Part shown: piece by piece, positions 27,955-37,365 of the stretch | Layout: each line of letters starts with the position of its first letter | How positions within the stretch are numbered: the stretch's first letter is position 1 | Assembly (NCBI GenBank): GCA_012295225.1 | Contig: WMKK01000007.1 | Coordinates: 435,231 to 499,230 of the forward strand | Source: Ostreococcus mediterraneus | Taxonomy: Eukaryota; Chlorophyta; Mamiellophyceae; Mamiellales; Bathycoccaceae | DNA: 64,000 bases | Direction of reading: 5' to 3' | Notes under the pieces: generated by a model | What the model saw: the letters and a program-made list of their open reading frames with translations, nothing else | Told to the model about the DNA's origin: nothing | The model's database searches: none | Made by a program: the position numbers and the translations under genes

Positions 27955-29377
27955 TTATGAAAGCTTGCGCGTTTGGTCTCGACGCTGTTCGTCGAGCATG
28001 GATGCGATGTACTTCCCGTGCTCCTCGATGGCGGATTGTAACCGACGCTGAGCCAAGAGTTGGGCGTGGAGTTGCTTTTGCATTTCGAGTTGCTTCAACA
28101 ACGCGTGGCCGACGAGGGGCATCTCTTCGATGAGCTTGGCGCTGACGACTTCTGAGGCGGCGGGTATGACGCCTGACGTGGCAGCGGCGCCGGAGTTTAA
28201 TAGGCTCTCGGCGAGCGCTGACGCTGGAGTCAGGGCGTGCGCTAAAATTTCATCCAACGAGTGCTCAGAGGCGAGGGCGGCTTCGCCGGCGGCGCCGACG
28301 ACAGACGTAGAGTGAATCAACGCCGAAAGTTGCGCCGCTGTCACGGGAGTTTCCAAAGGATGATTCGCATCTAAGCTTGCCATTGGCGACAATCCCGCCT
28401 CTGCGGCAGCGGCACGGCTTTCGACGCTCACCAAGTTGGTCGAGCTCGCCTTCTTGAACTCCTCCGCCTGGTGCGCGCGCATCGTCTTGATCATTTCTTT
28501 ACGCATTTTATCATCTCCTTCGCCCCCCGTGCGCCTCGATGCTACTTCTTGCAATCTATATTTCTGCAAGTGACTCTTGATGTGCTGAATCGTCATCCCT
28601 GACGTGTCCATGAGCTGCATGATGCCCTTGGGCGTGGCGAGCTCCAATCCTCCTAATTTTTCCACCGCGCCAATGAATGACCGGTGCAACTCTGGCGTCC
28701 AACGAAGACGCGCCTTCTCTGAACTCGCACCTGCCGACGTCTTCGAACTCCCCGAACGTTTCCCTCCCCTACCTTCACTCACCGGCGCTGACGTCGTCGC
28801 CCGCTCGCCTCGTCCCACCGACGCCGACGCCGACGCCGACGCGCGCTTCCTCCGACCTCGCCCGCCCGCCCGCCCCGCGCGCTCCGCCCCACCACCTTCC
28901 TCACCCTCCACAGCTAAACTACCAATATCAAACCCACCTAAATCAACCCCACGCTCACCGCTCCCAACCGCTGCAAACCCATCATCACGTCGGAGCAATA
29001 CGTCGTCCAACCAATCCTACGCGTAGACGCGAACAAAGCCGAGCCCAGCGTCAGTCTCGCGAACCCAAAGCTCACACGCGCATCCATCCCCGTTCACGCC
29101 CACACACACACAAAGAAACACACACACGCCATGCGCTATGCACCACACACCACGCGCCGCGCGCCGCCCATCGCGACGCCACCATCCCCAAACGCGCGCG
29201 CCCGCGGGTCCACAGTCACCAACAGAATATTCTCATTCGAACGCGCATCTCTTCACGCACCAGCGCATCGGGCCCGTCGAGCGAGCCGACGCCGAAATCG
29301 CCACCGCCCGCACCGCCATCGTCGTCGTCGTCGCGTGCGTCTAAGAACGGCCAGAACGTGTCCGCGGTGGGGGACAT
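27955..29377 (-). CDS. MYB-CC (GARP, PHR1/PSR1-like) transcription factor, two exons
   Basis: The large 3' exon (27955-29016) has no usable ATG, and a short first exon (29261-29377, [16 protein letters not shown]...) joins to it in frame. The donor is GTGCGT, the branch site ACTGAC at 29050-29055 and the acceptor CGTAG. The protein has 392 residues. The GARP DNA-binding domain is at about 142-194 ([16 protein letters not shown], the SHLQKYR end). The second hallmark, the MYB-CC coiled coil, is at about 345-385 ([27 protein letters not shown]). Proteins with this pair control phosphate starvation responses in plants and Chlamydomonas, so a nutrient role is inferred. A longer first exon from 29446 is possible. 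It is divergent from the BRCT gene. Confidence 0.88.
28819..28842. repeat. (CGACGC)n hexamer repeat in the MYB-CC gene
   Basis: Four tandem units encode Ser-Ala repeats on the minus strand, before the DNA-binding domain. Confidence 0.8.
29101..29127. repeat. CA-rich microsatellite in the MYB-CC intron
   Basis: Two interrupted (CA)n runs lie between the branch site and the donor of the intron. Confidence 0.7.
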
Positions 29378-29889
29378 CGACGCGAGCCGCGAGGCGCGGT
29401 GTGCCGCGAGCGCGCGCGCCGTGCGGTCGACCGATGCGTGCGTCATCGATTGATGATTCGCGCGCGTTTTCCACGCGTGCGTTCGCCGGGGCGATCGCCG
29501 CGGGCGAACGGGTGATGGATGGCGATCGCGGACGCTCAATCGTCGGCGCGTCGGCGATCGGCGGCGATCGGCGGCGGCGGCGGCGGCGGCGGCGCGTCGG
29601 GCGGCGGTGCGGTCCCGGGACACGGATCGTCATATGCCACGGGGTCGTGATCGGTGGTGGTAGGGGTACACACGGTATGTGGTGTATGTTCCTGGGTCTT
29701 GATTGGTGACATTGGTAGGGGTACATACACGGTGGGCGCACCCGCGGATGGACCGCGCGCGCGACAGCTCGCGACAGCTCGCACCGCGACGGGCGCGAGC
29801 GACGCCGTGCGGGCCGTCGCGCGCGCGGGACGCACTGAGAGTGTGTCTACGTCGCGCGTCGGGGCGTGTGCGCGGGCTGGTGGTGCGTT
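29378..29889. other. Shared upstream region of the MYB-CC and BRCT genes, 512 bp
   Basis: No gene is supported. The interval contains a (GGC)n run near 29571-29593 and two imperfect direct copies of TGGTAGGGGTACA..CACGGT (29658-29676 and 29713-29733; the second has two extra bases). The copies are candidate binding sites for one factor. Confidence 0.5.
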
Positions 29890-32800
29890 ATGATGACGTC
29901 ACCGGGTGGAGCTCGCGATGATGGCGATGGCGATGGCGTTCGGGACCAGAGGCTGGTGATGCGACGGGATGCGATCGCGGCGACGACAGGCGATGCGATG
30001 TGCGCCGTGCGGGCGTTAGTGAGTGCGTCAGAGCGCGTTGCGATCGGTGAGCGGTTGCTCGCGCGCGATGGTGAGGCGGGAGGAGAACGAGGCGGGCGAG
30101 CGAGGCGGCGGGCGAGGACGGAGCGCGAGGCGCGGAGCGACTCGGGCGAGCGTTCTGTTGGGCGTCACGCGGCGCGAGAGCTCGGTGGTGGTGATGATGG
30201 AGATATGATGTATGATCATGGTTGCGATGTGTCTGGATCTGATGAAGAGGATGCGCGAGAAGAGATGGTGACGGAGGCGTGCGCGCGCGTGAAGCGCGCG
30301 CGAGGCGCGCTCGGTTTGGATGTTTTTGATTTTGAAACGTCGGCGGCGGCGCACTCGGTGGATATCGCATTGAGCGATGATGATTTGGATGATATCTTAG
30401 CGCAGGTGGAGTATTCGAGCAATGGGTGGGAGACGCATGCAGAGCAGAGCGCGACGACGGTTGGGAATTCGGTCGGCGGCGCGAGGACGTTTGCGTCGGC
30501 GGCGCCCGTCGGCGGGACGCAGTCGCAAATGTTGTTTAGCCAAATCATCGTTGAGAGTCAGGTTGTCGACCGCAGAGATCCGATCGATAGCGATGATGAT
30601 GGGAGTGATGATCGTGATGACGTCGATACTGAGTCGGAAGAGGATAATCACGCCGGAGGGACGCAAATGATGTTTAGCGGCGATTTCGAAGACGAAGACG
30701 AAGCGCCGGGGGCGACGCAGTGCGCGGAGGATATAGATGCCGAATTCACCGGCGGCACGCAAGTGTTCAACGAGAGCGACGATGAGGACGCAAGAGATCG
30801 CGGCGACGATGACGCTCAGACGCCACCGTCCAAGCTTGGGACGCCATCGTTTCTTCGAATCAACTCTGGGTCCTTGGCGCTCCCGCACCGCGCGAGCAGC
30901 GGCGTAAAGCGCGTTGAAATCCAGACGAAGGATACCGCGGGAAGAGACACAAAGGATTCACCAGGGCAACCTAAGTCTCTTTGGTCCGCTGCGTCGTGTA
31001 CGCCCGCGGAAGAGACAGCCAGACGCGAGAGTGCGGTGCAAACTTTGGCTGAGCACGCGTCTATACCGCCAAACCTGGCACTCCCCAGTACGGAACCGCA
31101 ACGCGTCGCCAACACGCAATTGACGACGGATGTAGCGAACGATAGCGGTATCACGGAACCGTGTTCGAATGTAGAAAATACCCCACTAGAAGCGATGGAG
31201 CAGGCGCGGAAACCGCCGACGTTGAAGCGCCCGCGCGTGTTACAGACGTGCACGCAAGAAGATTCCATGGTGACCGCGTCGGCTCGAGCGCTTGGATCAA
31301 TCGGTACGGAGGACAGGGATGGCGTTGAAGGCGTCCAGCGCGTGGCGCGCACAGCGATAGAGGCTATCCAGCGCGCTCGAGCGAAAGCGAACGAACCACT
31401 TGGGTTGGATATGTCAATGCCGCAAGACTTGATGGACTCACAAGCCGTCGACGACGAAGACAAGGATAAGGACGACAGGATTGAGGACGACGTACCGCTA
31501 GGACAACCAGTTGAAGGCACCAATGAAGTCGACGATGATGATAATGATTTCAACAACGCTGATGACGACGATTTCGGACCTGATGCGCTCGGTGAGACGC
31601 CACCGAGTTCACCCGACCTTGGGTTACTGTACTCGCAACGTCCCGCCGAGGATGTGGCTTCGCCCGGTCGCCTTCAAACGCAGCTCTCACAGTCACCGAT
31701 GAAACCACCGGCGGTGCCACCAATGGGTCTACCGCTATCGCAGCCCGAGGTAGAATCGCCAGTGAGTCGAATAATGATGTCTCAGCACCAGTGGCGACAG
31801 AAGAAACATCGTCGGTCAATTCCGCCGCCGCCGAGATTTGATGAAGAAACGCCGACGAGACGCGTTCGGATCATCGACGATGATCTCACGCAGCCAACGC
31901 AAACGCAACCGACGCAGGATAGTTTTGAAGAACATAGTGATATTGACGGCGATTTCATCGAACAGACTCAGGATGAAGGTGGGTTGTTGCGACCGATTTT
32001 GCCTCAACGCATGCCCGGTTCTTTCATCAAACCAAATCCGCAAACATCGGCATCTGCCGACGACCAACCGGCGCCGACGACGAGTACTGATAAGCAGCAG
32101 CTCCCAAGTCTTGGGTGTTCAAAGTGTCGACACTCTAAAGGCGGTTGTGGGCGATGCAGATTGATTCTCGAAAACGCAAAGAAGGGAATTTTCCCACCCG
32201 GCCGCGGTCGACGGTCGAGTTTGTCATCGACGCCTTCTTCCAAGACGAACGGTAAACGCATATCATCCGTCGCGAAGACTCCAGCATCGAAGACACCAAC
32301 GTCCAAGCGTGCTATTCCACGCGAATCGTGCCGTTTGCGTGCGCCAAAATCTACGAGTGAGAAGAAATCCGTAAAAGCCGCGGGCCGGGTGCCTCGTTTT
32401 TTCGCCGACGCGTATTTTTTGCTCAGCGGTCTCGGCAAGTCGGCATCATCCGTGAAGGACGCTATTAGAACGCACGGTGGGACTATTCTTGACGTACCCT
32501 CGTCAGATGTTCCCGTAAATGCCGTATTCATCATTACTCCTACCCTTGGTCGGACGATGAAGTGCTTGTACGGCTTTTCCGCGGGTGTCAAATTTGCCAC
32601 GCCAGAGTGGATCGAGGCGTGCGTCGACGCAAACACGATGATTGATATCATCGAGCCGCTCGACAGCGAAGGTCAGCCGCGTAAGCGTCATCGTGCAACG
32701 AGTGGACGTTTATTCCGCGACATCAAGACCGCACTCACTGGAAACGAAGGATTTGTTAAAGACTTTGCGTCGCTGCTCGCGCACGCTGGCGCCGAGCTTG

Positions 32801-33066
32801 AGAGCAATCCGCAAACCACCATCAAATTTGACTACCTCATCGTTCAAAGTGGTGAAAAGCCACATTCTGCATGGATACGCGCATCGAAGCGATTGAATAT
32901 CCCATGNGTCCGCCATGAGTGGCTCGTCGAATCAATTTTAGCAGGCGAACTGTTGCACCCGGAACCGTTCATCTACCTCGACGCCACGCCCGCGGCGTAC
33001 GTCCCGCATCGAGAATCCATCGATTCCGAGCTCTCGGGCCATCGTCGAAAATCCACTAGATACTAG
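29890..33066 (+). CDS. BRCT-repeat protein with a TQ/SQ-rich region, DNA-damage mediator-like
   Basis: From MMTSPGGARDDG the protein has 1058 residues. The first 740 are mostly disordered and acidic. They are dotted with TQ and SQ sites, several in a repeated GGTQ setting (GGTQSQMLFSQ, GGTQMMFSGD, GGTQVFNES) and in the cluster LTQPTQTQPTQD. Such clusters are targets of ATM/ATR kinases. A small cysteine motif, CSKCRHSKGGCGRCR, lies near residue 742. Two BRCT domains follow from about 835 (FLLSGLGKS, GGTILD, FATPEWIEACVD) and 945 (LAHAGAE, FDYLIVQ, VRHEWLVESILAGEL). This layout resembles MDC1 or 53BP1-type mediators, but orthology is not shown. One base (32907) is unresolved and leaves one residue unknown. 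Confidence 0.8.
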   Translation: MMTSPGGARDDGDGDGVRDQRLVMRRDAIAATTGDAMCAVRALVSASERVAIGERLLARDGEAGGERGGRARRRARTEREARSDSGERSVGRHAARELGGGDDGDMMYDHGCDVSGSDEEDAREEMVTEACARVKRARGALGLDVFDFETSAAAHSVDIALSDDDLDDILAQVEYSSNGWETHAEQSATTVGNSVGGARTFASAAPVGGTQSQMLFSQIIVESQVVDRRDPIDSDDDGSDDRDDVDTESEEDNHAGGTQMMFSGDFEDEDEAPGATQCAEDIDAEFTGGTQVFNESDDEDARDRGDDDAQTPPSKLGTPSFLRINSGSLALPHRASSGVKRVEIQTKDTAGRDTKDSPGQPKSLWSAASCTPAEETARRESAVQTLAEHASIPPNLALPSTEPQRVANTQLTTDVANDSGITEPCSNVENTPLEAMEQARKPPTLKRPRVLQTCTQEDSMVTASARALGSIGTEDRDGVEGVQRVARTAIEAIQRARAKANEPLGLDMSMPQDLMDSQAVDDEDKDKDDRIEDDVPLGQPVEGTNEVDDDDNDFNNADDDDFGPDALGETPPSSPDLGLLYSQRPAEDVASPGRLQTQLSQSPMKPPAVPPMGLPLSQPEVESPVSRIMMSQHQWRQKKHRRSIPPPPRFDEETPTRRVRIIDDDLTQPTQTQPTQDSFEEHSDIDGDFIEQTQDEGGLLRPILPQRMPGSFIKPNPQTSASADDQPAPTTSTDKQQLPSLGCSKCRHSKGGCGRCRLILENAKKGIFPPGRGRRSSLSSTPSSKTNGKRISSVAKTPASKTPTSKRAIPRESCRLRAPKSTSEKKSVKAAGRVPRFFADAYFLLSGLGKSASSVKDAIRTHGGTILDVPSSDVPVNAVFIITPTLGRTMKCLYGFSAGVKFATPEWIEACVDANTMIDIIEPLDSEGQPRKRHRATSGRLFRDIKTALTGNEGFVKDFASLLAHAGAELESNPQTTIKFDYLIVQSGEKPHSAWIRASKRLNIPXVRHEWLVESILAGELLHPEPFIYLDATPAAYVPHRESIDSELSGHRRKSTRY

Positions 33067-33283
33067 AATCGATTTTACTTTGCTTGTTACGCACTGCACA
33101 TGCGGTATTTATTCATCAACGACGCTCAAAAGCTTTTGATTTTTGCGCTCGCTCAGAAAGTTTGCTCAGAACTGTTGAACACAACGCCAGCACTCCTCAC
33201 ACGCGCACGCACCGCACGTCGTCACCTCGCACCGCGCTCGCGCGCGCAACGAAACAAAAACACGCACGCACACATCACGCGCG

Positions 33284-34195
33284 ATGGCGATCCCGCAGTA
33301 CGTGTTTCTTCCCACGCCGTATAGCATGAATTTAGCCGACAGCGCAGACTTTGTGAAGAAGCTCGCGCAGTGGACTATTTTCTGGGAAGTCCCGCGCGCG
33401 CTCGCGTCGGTGGCGATCAAGCGCACGTACGGACCGGCGAAGACGCCATCGGAGAAGTCATTCTTGAAGAACGCGCCGGGGTACGTCGTGGCGGCGATCC
33501 ATGCGTTGGTCGTCGGATGCGCCGGGGTGCATGTGTACCGCGTGACGCAACGCTTGCCCATAAGGGATCGATATTACATGCACGCGAAGAGCCAGTTCAC
33601 GGGATCACCCAAACACTTTACGGAGATATTGAATTGGGCGTTTTGTGGGTACATGACTGGAGATTTGATGCACATATTGTGGAACTATCCAGAGATGGGC
33701 AAGATGGACATGGTGGCGCATCACGCGACGTTCATCGCGTGTAGCTTACTCGCCGGCGGCAGTCAGACGATGATCTTTTCGTTTTCTTGGTTGCTCATGG
33801 GCGAGTTTTCAACGCCATTGTTGTGCTTGCGATGGTTTATTCAACAAGCGACGTATGAATTGAAATCGGAGCGCGTCGTGCGCTGGGCCAAACGCCTCGG
33901 CTACCGCGTCGACGAATCAAATCCAGTATTAAGTGCTGGTAAACAATTAGAGTACTCCGTGAGCAAGACGTTCGTATTTACCTTTACGATTGTTCGTGTG
34001 GTTATTTACACTTCTGGGTTCGCCATGATGCTCAGCGCGTGGAAAGATGGAATTTTAGACCAAGTACCGACGTTTACGCGCGACGTCTTGTTCAGCCTCG
34101 TCACCGCCGGTTGGGGACTTAACATGTACTGGTGGAGCATTATGGTTCGCAAATTCTTGCGTGGTCCACCAAAAGTGTCAGCTAAGACCGAGTAG
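33284..34195 (+). CDS. TLC-domain multi-pass membrane protein, copy 1
   Basis: The protein has 303 residues and about six or seven hydrophobic segments. The TLC core includes GYMTGDLMHILWNYPEMGK, MVAHHATFIACSLLAGG and GEFSTPLLCLRWF. His-His in the third of these is typical of the TRAM/LAG1/CLN8 fold. The sequence is closest in layout to TMEM56/TLCD4-type proteins rather than to ceramide synthases, since no Lag1p double-His acyl motif setting or homeobox is seen. It lies 159 bp before a clear paralogue on the same strand. TLC proteins act in the ER on lipids or lipid trafficking; the reaction here is unknown. ATG context and the start FLPTPYSMN match the paralogue's YAPGPYTMN. Confidence 0.82.
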   Translation: MAIPQYVFLPTPYSMNLADSADFVKKLAQWTIFWEVPRALASVAIKRTYGPAKTPSEKSFLKNAPGYVVAAIHALVVGCAGVHVYRVTQRLPIRDRYYMHAKSQFTGSPKHFTEILNWAFCGYMTGDLMHILWNYPEMGKMDMVAHHATFIACSLLAGGSQTMIFSFSWLLMGEFSTPLLCLRWFIQQATYELKSERVVRWAKRLGYRVDESNPVLSAGKQLEYSVSKTFVFTFTIVRVVIYTSGFAMMLSAWKDGILDQVPTFTRDVLFSLVTAGWGLNMYWWSIMVRKFLRGPPKVSAKTE

Positions 34196-34209
34196 CATAG
34201 TTCACGTCG

Positions 34210-34214
34210 TGTAA
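34210..34214 (+). terminator. TGTAA 3'-end signal of TLC copy 1
   Basis: TGTAA starts 15 nt past the stop codon and separates the tandem pair, so the two genes are probably transcribed separately. Confidence 0.55.
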
Positions 34215-34354
34215 TTCATATGTATCGCGCCACATTACATTAAAATTTATGCGCGGGGGAACAAAGTCAACACGCCGCGCTCAGAACGTTACGCCGCACT
34301 GTGCGCCTCGGCGTCGTGTCACCGTGTTCGCGCGCGCGCAAACGTATAATAAAA

Positions 34355-35293
34355 ATGTTTGGTGCCAAGCCTGCCGCTAACGTGCGCGTGTACGCCCCCG
34401 GGCCGTACACCATGAACCCGCTCGACGTGAAAGATTTTTCATTTAAACTGTTCAAGTACTTTATGGTGTGGGAATTATTACGACAAGTGCTGTTACGCGT
34501 GGCGCACTGGTTGATCCCAGCACCGAAAGACGATAAGGAGAAGGATGTGAAGCGGTTCTTCCCGAAACAAATCACCGGCGCCGTGCACGCGGCGCTTGTG
34601 GCGGTATACGCGACGATTATTTTGCGATGGATGGTTGCGCTCGCGCCCGAGGACCAATACTACGTCCGAGCTGGTGGGCGTGGGCTCACGACGTCACAGA
34701 GAGACTTCCTCGAACATACTTGGTGGTTATTCTTGGGATATTTGGTGCAGGACACGACGCACATGGTGATTCAGTATCCCAAACTTGGAAAGATGGATAT
34801 GATGGTACACCACGTGGTGTTCTGCATGGCGGCTGTGTTGGCGGGTTCGACGCAGACGATGACGCTACCGTTCGCATGGTTATTAATCGGAGAGGCTTCA
34901 ACACCGATTTTGACCGTTAGATGGTGCATTCAAAGCGCGGCGCTGACGATGAAGAGCGAAAAGGTTATAACTGTCGCCAAGGCTTTGGGATACAAGGGCG
35001 CCGCCGTGAGCTCGGTTCAAAACGCCGGCAAGGCGCTTGAATTCCTCAACGGTGTGTGCTTGATTATCACGTTCTTCCTCGTTCGTATCGTTGTGTATGC
35101 GATAGGATATCCGCACATGATCTGGGCGTGGCGAAGTGGGATAATGTCGCCAGTGCCGACGTTTGTGTCTTCATCCGTCGCCGGTTTAATCGGTGTAGGC
35201 GCGCTTTTGAACGTGCACTGGTTCTCCATTATGATTGGAAAAGCCGTAAAAGGTCCGCCAAAGCTGGAAAAGCCCGCAAGCGCCACCTTTTGA
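34355..35293 (+). CDS. TLC-domain multi-pass membrane protein, copy 2
   Basis: From MFGAKPAANVRVY the protein has 312 residues; the frame is open further upstream without an ATG. It aligns with copy 1 along its length. The counterparts are YAPGPYTMNPLDVKDF, GYLVQDTTHMVIQYPKLGK, MMVHHVVFCMAAVLAG, GEASTPILTVRWCIQ and the C-terminal HWFSIMIGKAVKGPPK. The two are clearly diverged, so the duplication is not recent. Conserved points include the His-His pair and the GPPK end. The function is as uncertain as for copy 1; a lipid role in the ER is inferred from the family. Confidence 0.82.
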   Translation: MFGAKPAANVRVYAPGPYTMNPLDVKDFSFKLFKYFMVWELLRQVLLRVAHWLIPAPKDDKEKDVKRFFPKQITGAVHAALVAVYATIILRWMVALAPEDQYYVRAGGRGLTTSQRDFLEHTWWLFLGYLVQDTTHMVIQYPKLGKMDMMVHHVVFCMAAVLAGSTQTMTLPFAWLLIGEASTPILTVRWCIQSAALTMKSEKVITVAKALGYKGAAVSSVQNAGKALEFLNGVCLIITFFLVRIVVYAIGYPHMIWAWRSGIMSPVPTFVSSSVAGLIGVGALLNVHWFSIMIGKAVKGPPKLEKPASATF

Positions 35294-35325
35294 TATAATA
35301 GACACAACACCGACCGTTACGGGTT

Positions 35326-35330
35326 TGTAA
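35326..35330 (+). terminator. TGTAA 3'-end signal of TLC copy 2
   Basis: TGTAA starts 33 nt past the stop codon, within the 73-bp gap to the convergent quinolinate phosphoribosyltransferase gene. Confidence 0.5.
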
Positions 35331-35366
35331 AATGAAAAGAAAAAGAAAAGGTTCTTTATTAAAAAA

Positions 35367-36389
35367 TCATACGTCAATGTTGAGCGAAATATCTAATGCA
35401 CTCACGCTATGCGTGAGTGCGCCCGAAGAAATATACGTTACGCCAGTCTGTCCAATCGCGTGCACGGTGTTCAGCGTCACATTACCGCTCGCCTCGGTTT
35501 CTATGCGCCCGTTAATGAGCTTCACCGCATCCCGCATGTCGTCGACGCTCATGTTATCCAACATCAAACGACTCACGCTCGCTGTCTCGACGTTGGGGTC
35601 GTCAAGCAAATCAATAACAGTCCTCACTTCATCCATCGTGCGTGCCTCGACCTCAATTTTCACCGTACTCAAGCCGTTCTCTTTTAAATACTTTTCGCAC
35701 GCCTCCACGGCGTTTGCAATGCCACCCGCCGCTGCGATGTGGTTATCCTTAATCATCACCATATCGAACAATCCAATGCGATGATTCTTACCACCGCCAA
35801 TCAATACCGCCCATTTATCAATCACACGCAACCCTGGAACGGTTTTACGCGTCTCAAGCATAATCGCTGGCGACGCCGCCTCCGCGTACGCCTTGGTCAT
35901 CGTCGCGATCCCGCTCATGCGCTGCATGAAATTCAACACCACTCGCTCGGCGCGTAGAATGCTTCGCGCACTACCTTTCACACGCATGAACACTTCACCC
36001 TTTTCAATCATGTCTCCATCGCGCTTGAGCCACTCGACGTCTAAGTCGCCGTCCACCGCCGCGAGCACGGCGCTCCCCAAGTGCTCGCCCGCCAACACGC
36101 CGCTCGCCTTCGCTAACAGCGTCGCCGTGCTTTGCGTGGACGCTGGAATCGTGCTCAACGAGCTCACATCGCCGACATCACCGATGTCTTCTTCGAGAGC
36201 GGCGTTGATGACGGCGGCGATGGAGTACGTCGGGTGGGGCGGCGGAGCCACGCGTGGCTGCCGGGACGCCTCTTCAGAGCACTTCATCGCTCGAATGGAT
36301 ACTGTCGACGGACGTTGACGACGATGCGTGCGAGTGCTACCTATATGTTGAGCGAACGCGTTCGACGCGGGAGCAAAGTGCGCGCGCAT
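35367..36389 (-). CDS. QPT: Quinolinate phosphoribosyltransferase (nicotinate-nucleotide pyrophosphorylase)
   Basis: From [12 protein letters not shown] the protein has 340 residues; the open frame further upstream lacks an ATG. The first 50 residues look like an organelle leader (basic, Ser/Thr/Arg-rich). The enzyme domain follows with [31 protein letters not shown], the substrate-binding [30 protein letters not shown] and MIKDNHI. It converts quinolinate and PRPP to nicotinate mononucleotide, the entry step of de novo NAD synthesis, which in plants occurs in plastids. All active-site Arg/Lys/His residues that can be placed are present. Confidence 0.94.
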   Translation of the reverse strand: MRAHFAPASNAFAQHIGSTRTHRRQRPSTVSIRAMKCSEEASRQPRVAPPPHPTYSIAAVINAALEEDIGDVGDVSSLSTIPASTQSTATLLAKASGVLAGEHLGSAVLAAVDGDLDVEWLKRDGDMIEKGEVFMRVKGSARSILRAERVVLNFMQRMSGIATMTKAYAEAASPAIMLETRKTVPGLRVIDKWAVLIGGGKNHRIGLFDMVMIKDNHIAAAGGIANAVEACEKYLKENGLSTVKIEVEARTMDEVRTVIDLLDDPNVETASVSRLMLDNMSVDDMRDAVKLINGRIETEASGNVTLNTVHAIGQTGVTYISSGALTHSVSALDISLNIDV

Positions 36390-36512
36390 CGATGCGTGTG
36401 AATGTGTGAGGCGAGGATAACGCCAGCCGGCGTTTGCGCGCAAAGACGTTAAAACATAAAACACATGGCTCGTTTACATCAAGGTACAGCTGTGCGTAGC
36501 AATCAATCACCA

Positions 36513-37268
36513 TTACGCCTGGAAGACACGTGCGACATTTTTCGGACACGCGCCAATTTTCGTGCACGCATCCTTCATGGCATCGGCTAAACTGTCAAGC
36601 ACAAACGGCACGTACGGCTCGACGACGCGTTCGCACTGCGTGGACAGCTCCGCGCCAAGTTGCGCGCACAACGCATCCACCTCTTGCGTCACAAACGCCA
36701 CCGTGCCGTTGGCACGAAGCTCAGTTTCAATCAAATTCGTCGCCATCACGCAATCCGCGCACATCTCCCCGTCGTCGACGGCGCCAGGCGTCCCAAACCG
36801 ACGCGCGCTCGCGCGCACCGTCGCCGCGTCCTCAACGTCAAACGCAAATCTCACATCTCCCGGCCCGTCGCACATCTCCAACGCCGCGCACACGGTATCA
36901 TCAATCTCCGTGTGTGTCTCGACGTATCTCGTCGCGAATCGAATGCCCGCTTCGCCCGCCGCGACGCACACGCCCATCTGACTCAGATCCCCACCCGTCG
37001 CGTCTTTACACGCCCGCGCCAGCGCGTTGGCGAGTTCACCCTGCACCTTCCCCGTGGCTAGTTTCTCGCGCACGTGACGCATGAATGCCTCGCACGTCGC
37101 GCAGTCGTCGGCGTCCGCGCCGGCGTCGTCCACGGTCGACGACGTTGAATGATGAATGACGCCGAGCGACGCCTTCATGGGATGATTCATCGCCCGCGCG
37201 TGCGCGCCACGCGCGGCGCACGCGAGCGCGGCGCACGCGAGCGCGGCGAGGATTCGTTTGCGCGTCAT
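36513..37268 (-). CDS. Secreted protein with two saposin B-type domains
   Basis: The protein has 251 residues. A signal peptide (MTRKRILAALACAALACAARG) is evident. Two helical cysteine domains follow. The first includes CATCEAFMRHV and VCVAAGEAG, and the second CADCVMATNLIETEL, VDALCAQLGAEL and DACTKIGACP. This is the six-Cys spacing of saposin B-type folds, which bind or perturb lipids in the lysosome, vacuole or outside the cell. The partner is unknown. It is head to head with the FCP1-like phosphatase, with 97 bp between start codons. Confidence 0.85.
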   Translation of the reverse strand: MTRKRILAALACAALACAARGAHARAMNHPMKASLGVIHHSTSSTVDDAGADADDCATCEAFMRHVREKLATGKVQGELANALARACKDATGGDLSQMGVCVAAGEAGIRFATRYVETHTEIDDTVCAALEMCDGPGDVRFAFDVEDAATVRASARRFGTPGAVDDGEMCADCVMATNLIETELRANGTVAFVTQEVDALCAQLGAELSTQCERVVEPYVPFVLDSLADAMKDACTKIGACPKNVARVFQA

Positions 37269-37365
37269 CGTTTGCCCGTCGATCGTCGGTCGTCGGTCGA
37301 TCGCACGGATATCGTGGAGGACACGCGCGAGGCGAGATCTGACGCCATCGTCGCGCGCGCGGACA

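Noticed and set aside
29131-29709. Plus-strand Arg-rich frame of 192 codons
   Set aside because: It lies opposite the MYB-CC first exon and intron, has no motif and is driven by GGC/CGG repeats.
32907-32907. Undetermined base inside the BRCT gene
   Set aside because: It is an assembly ambiguity; the frame is open on both sides and the BRCT motif continues, so it is not treated as a break.
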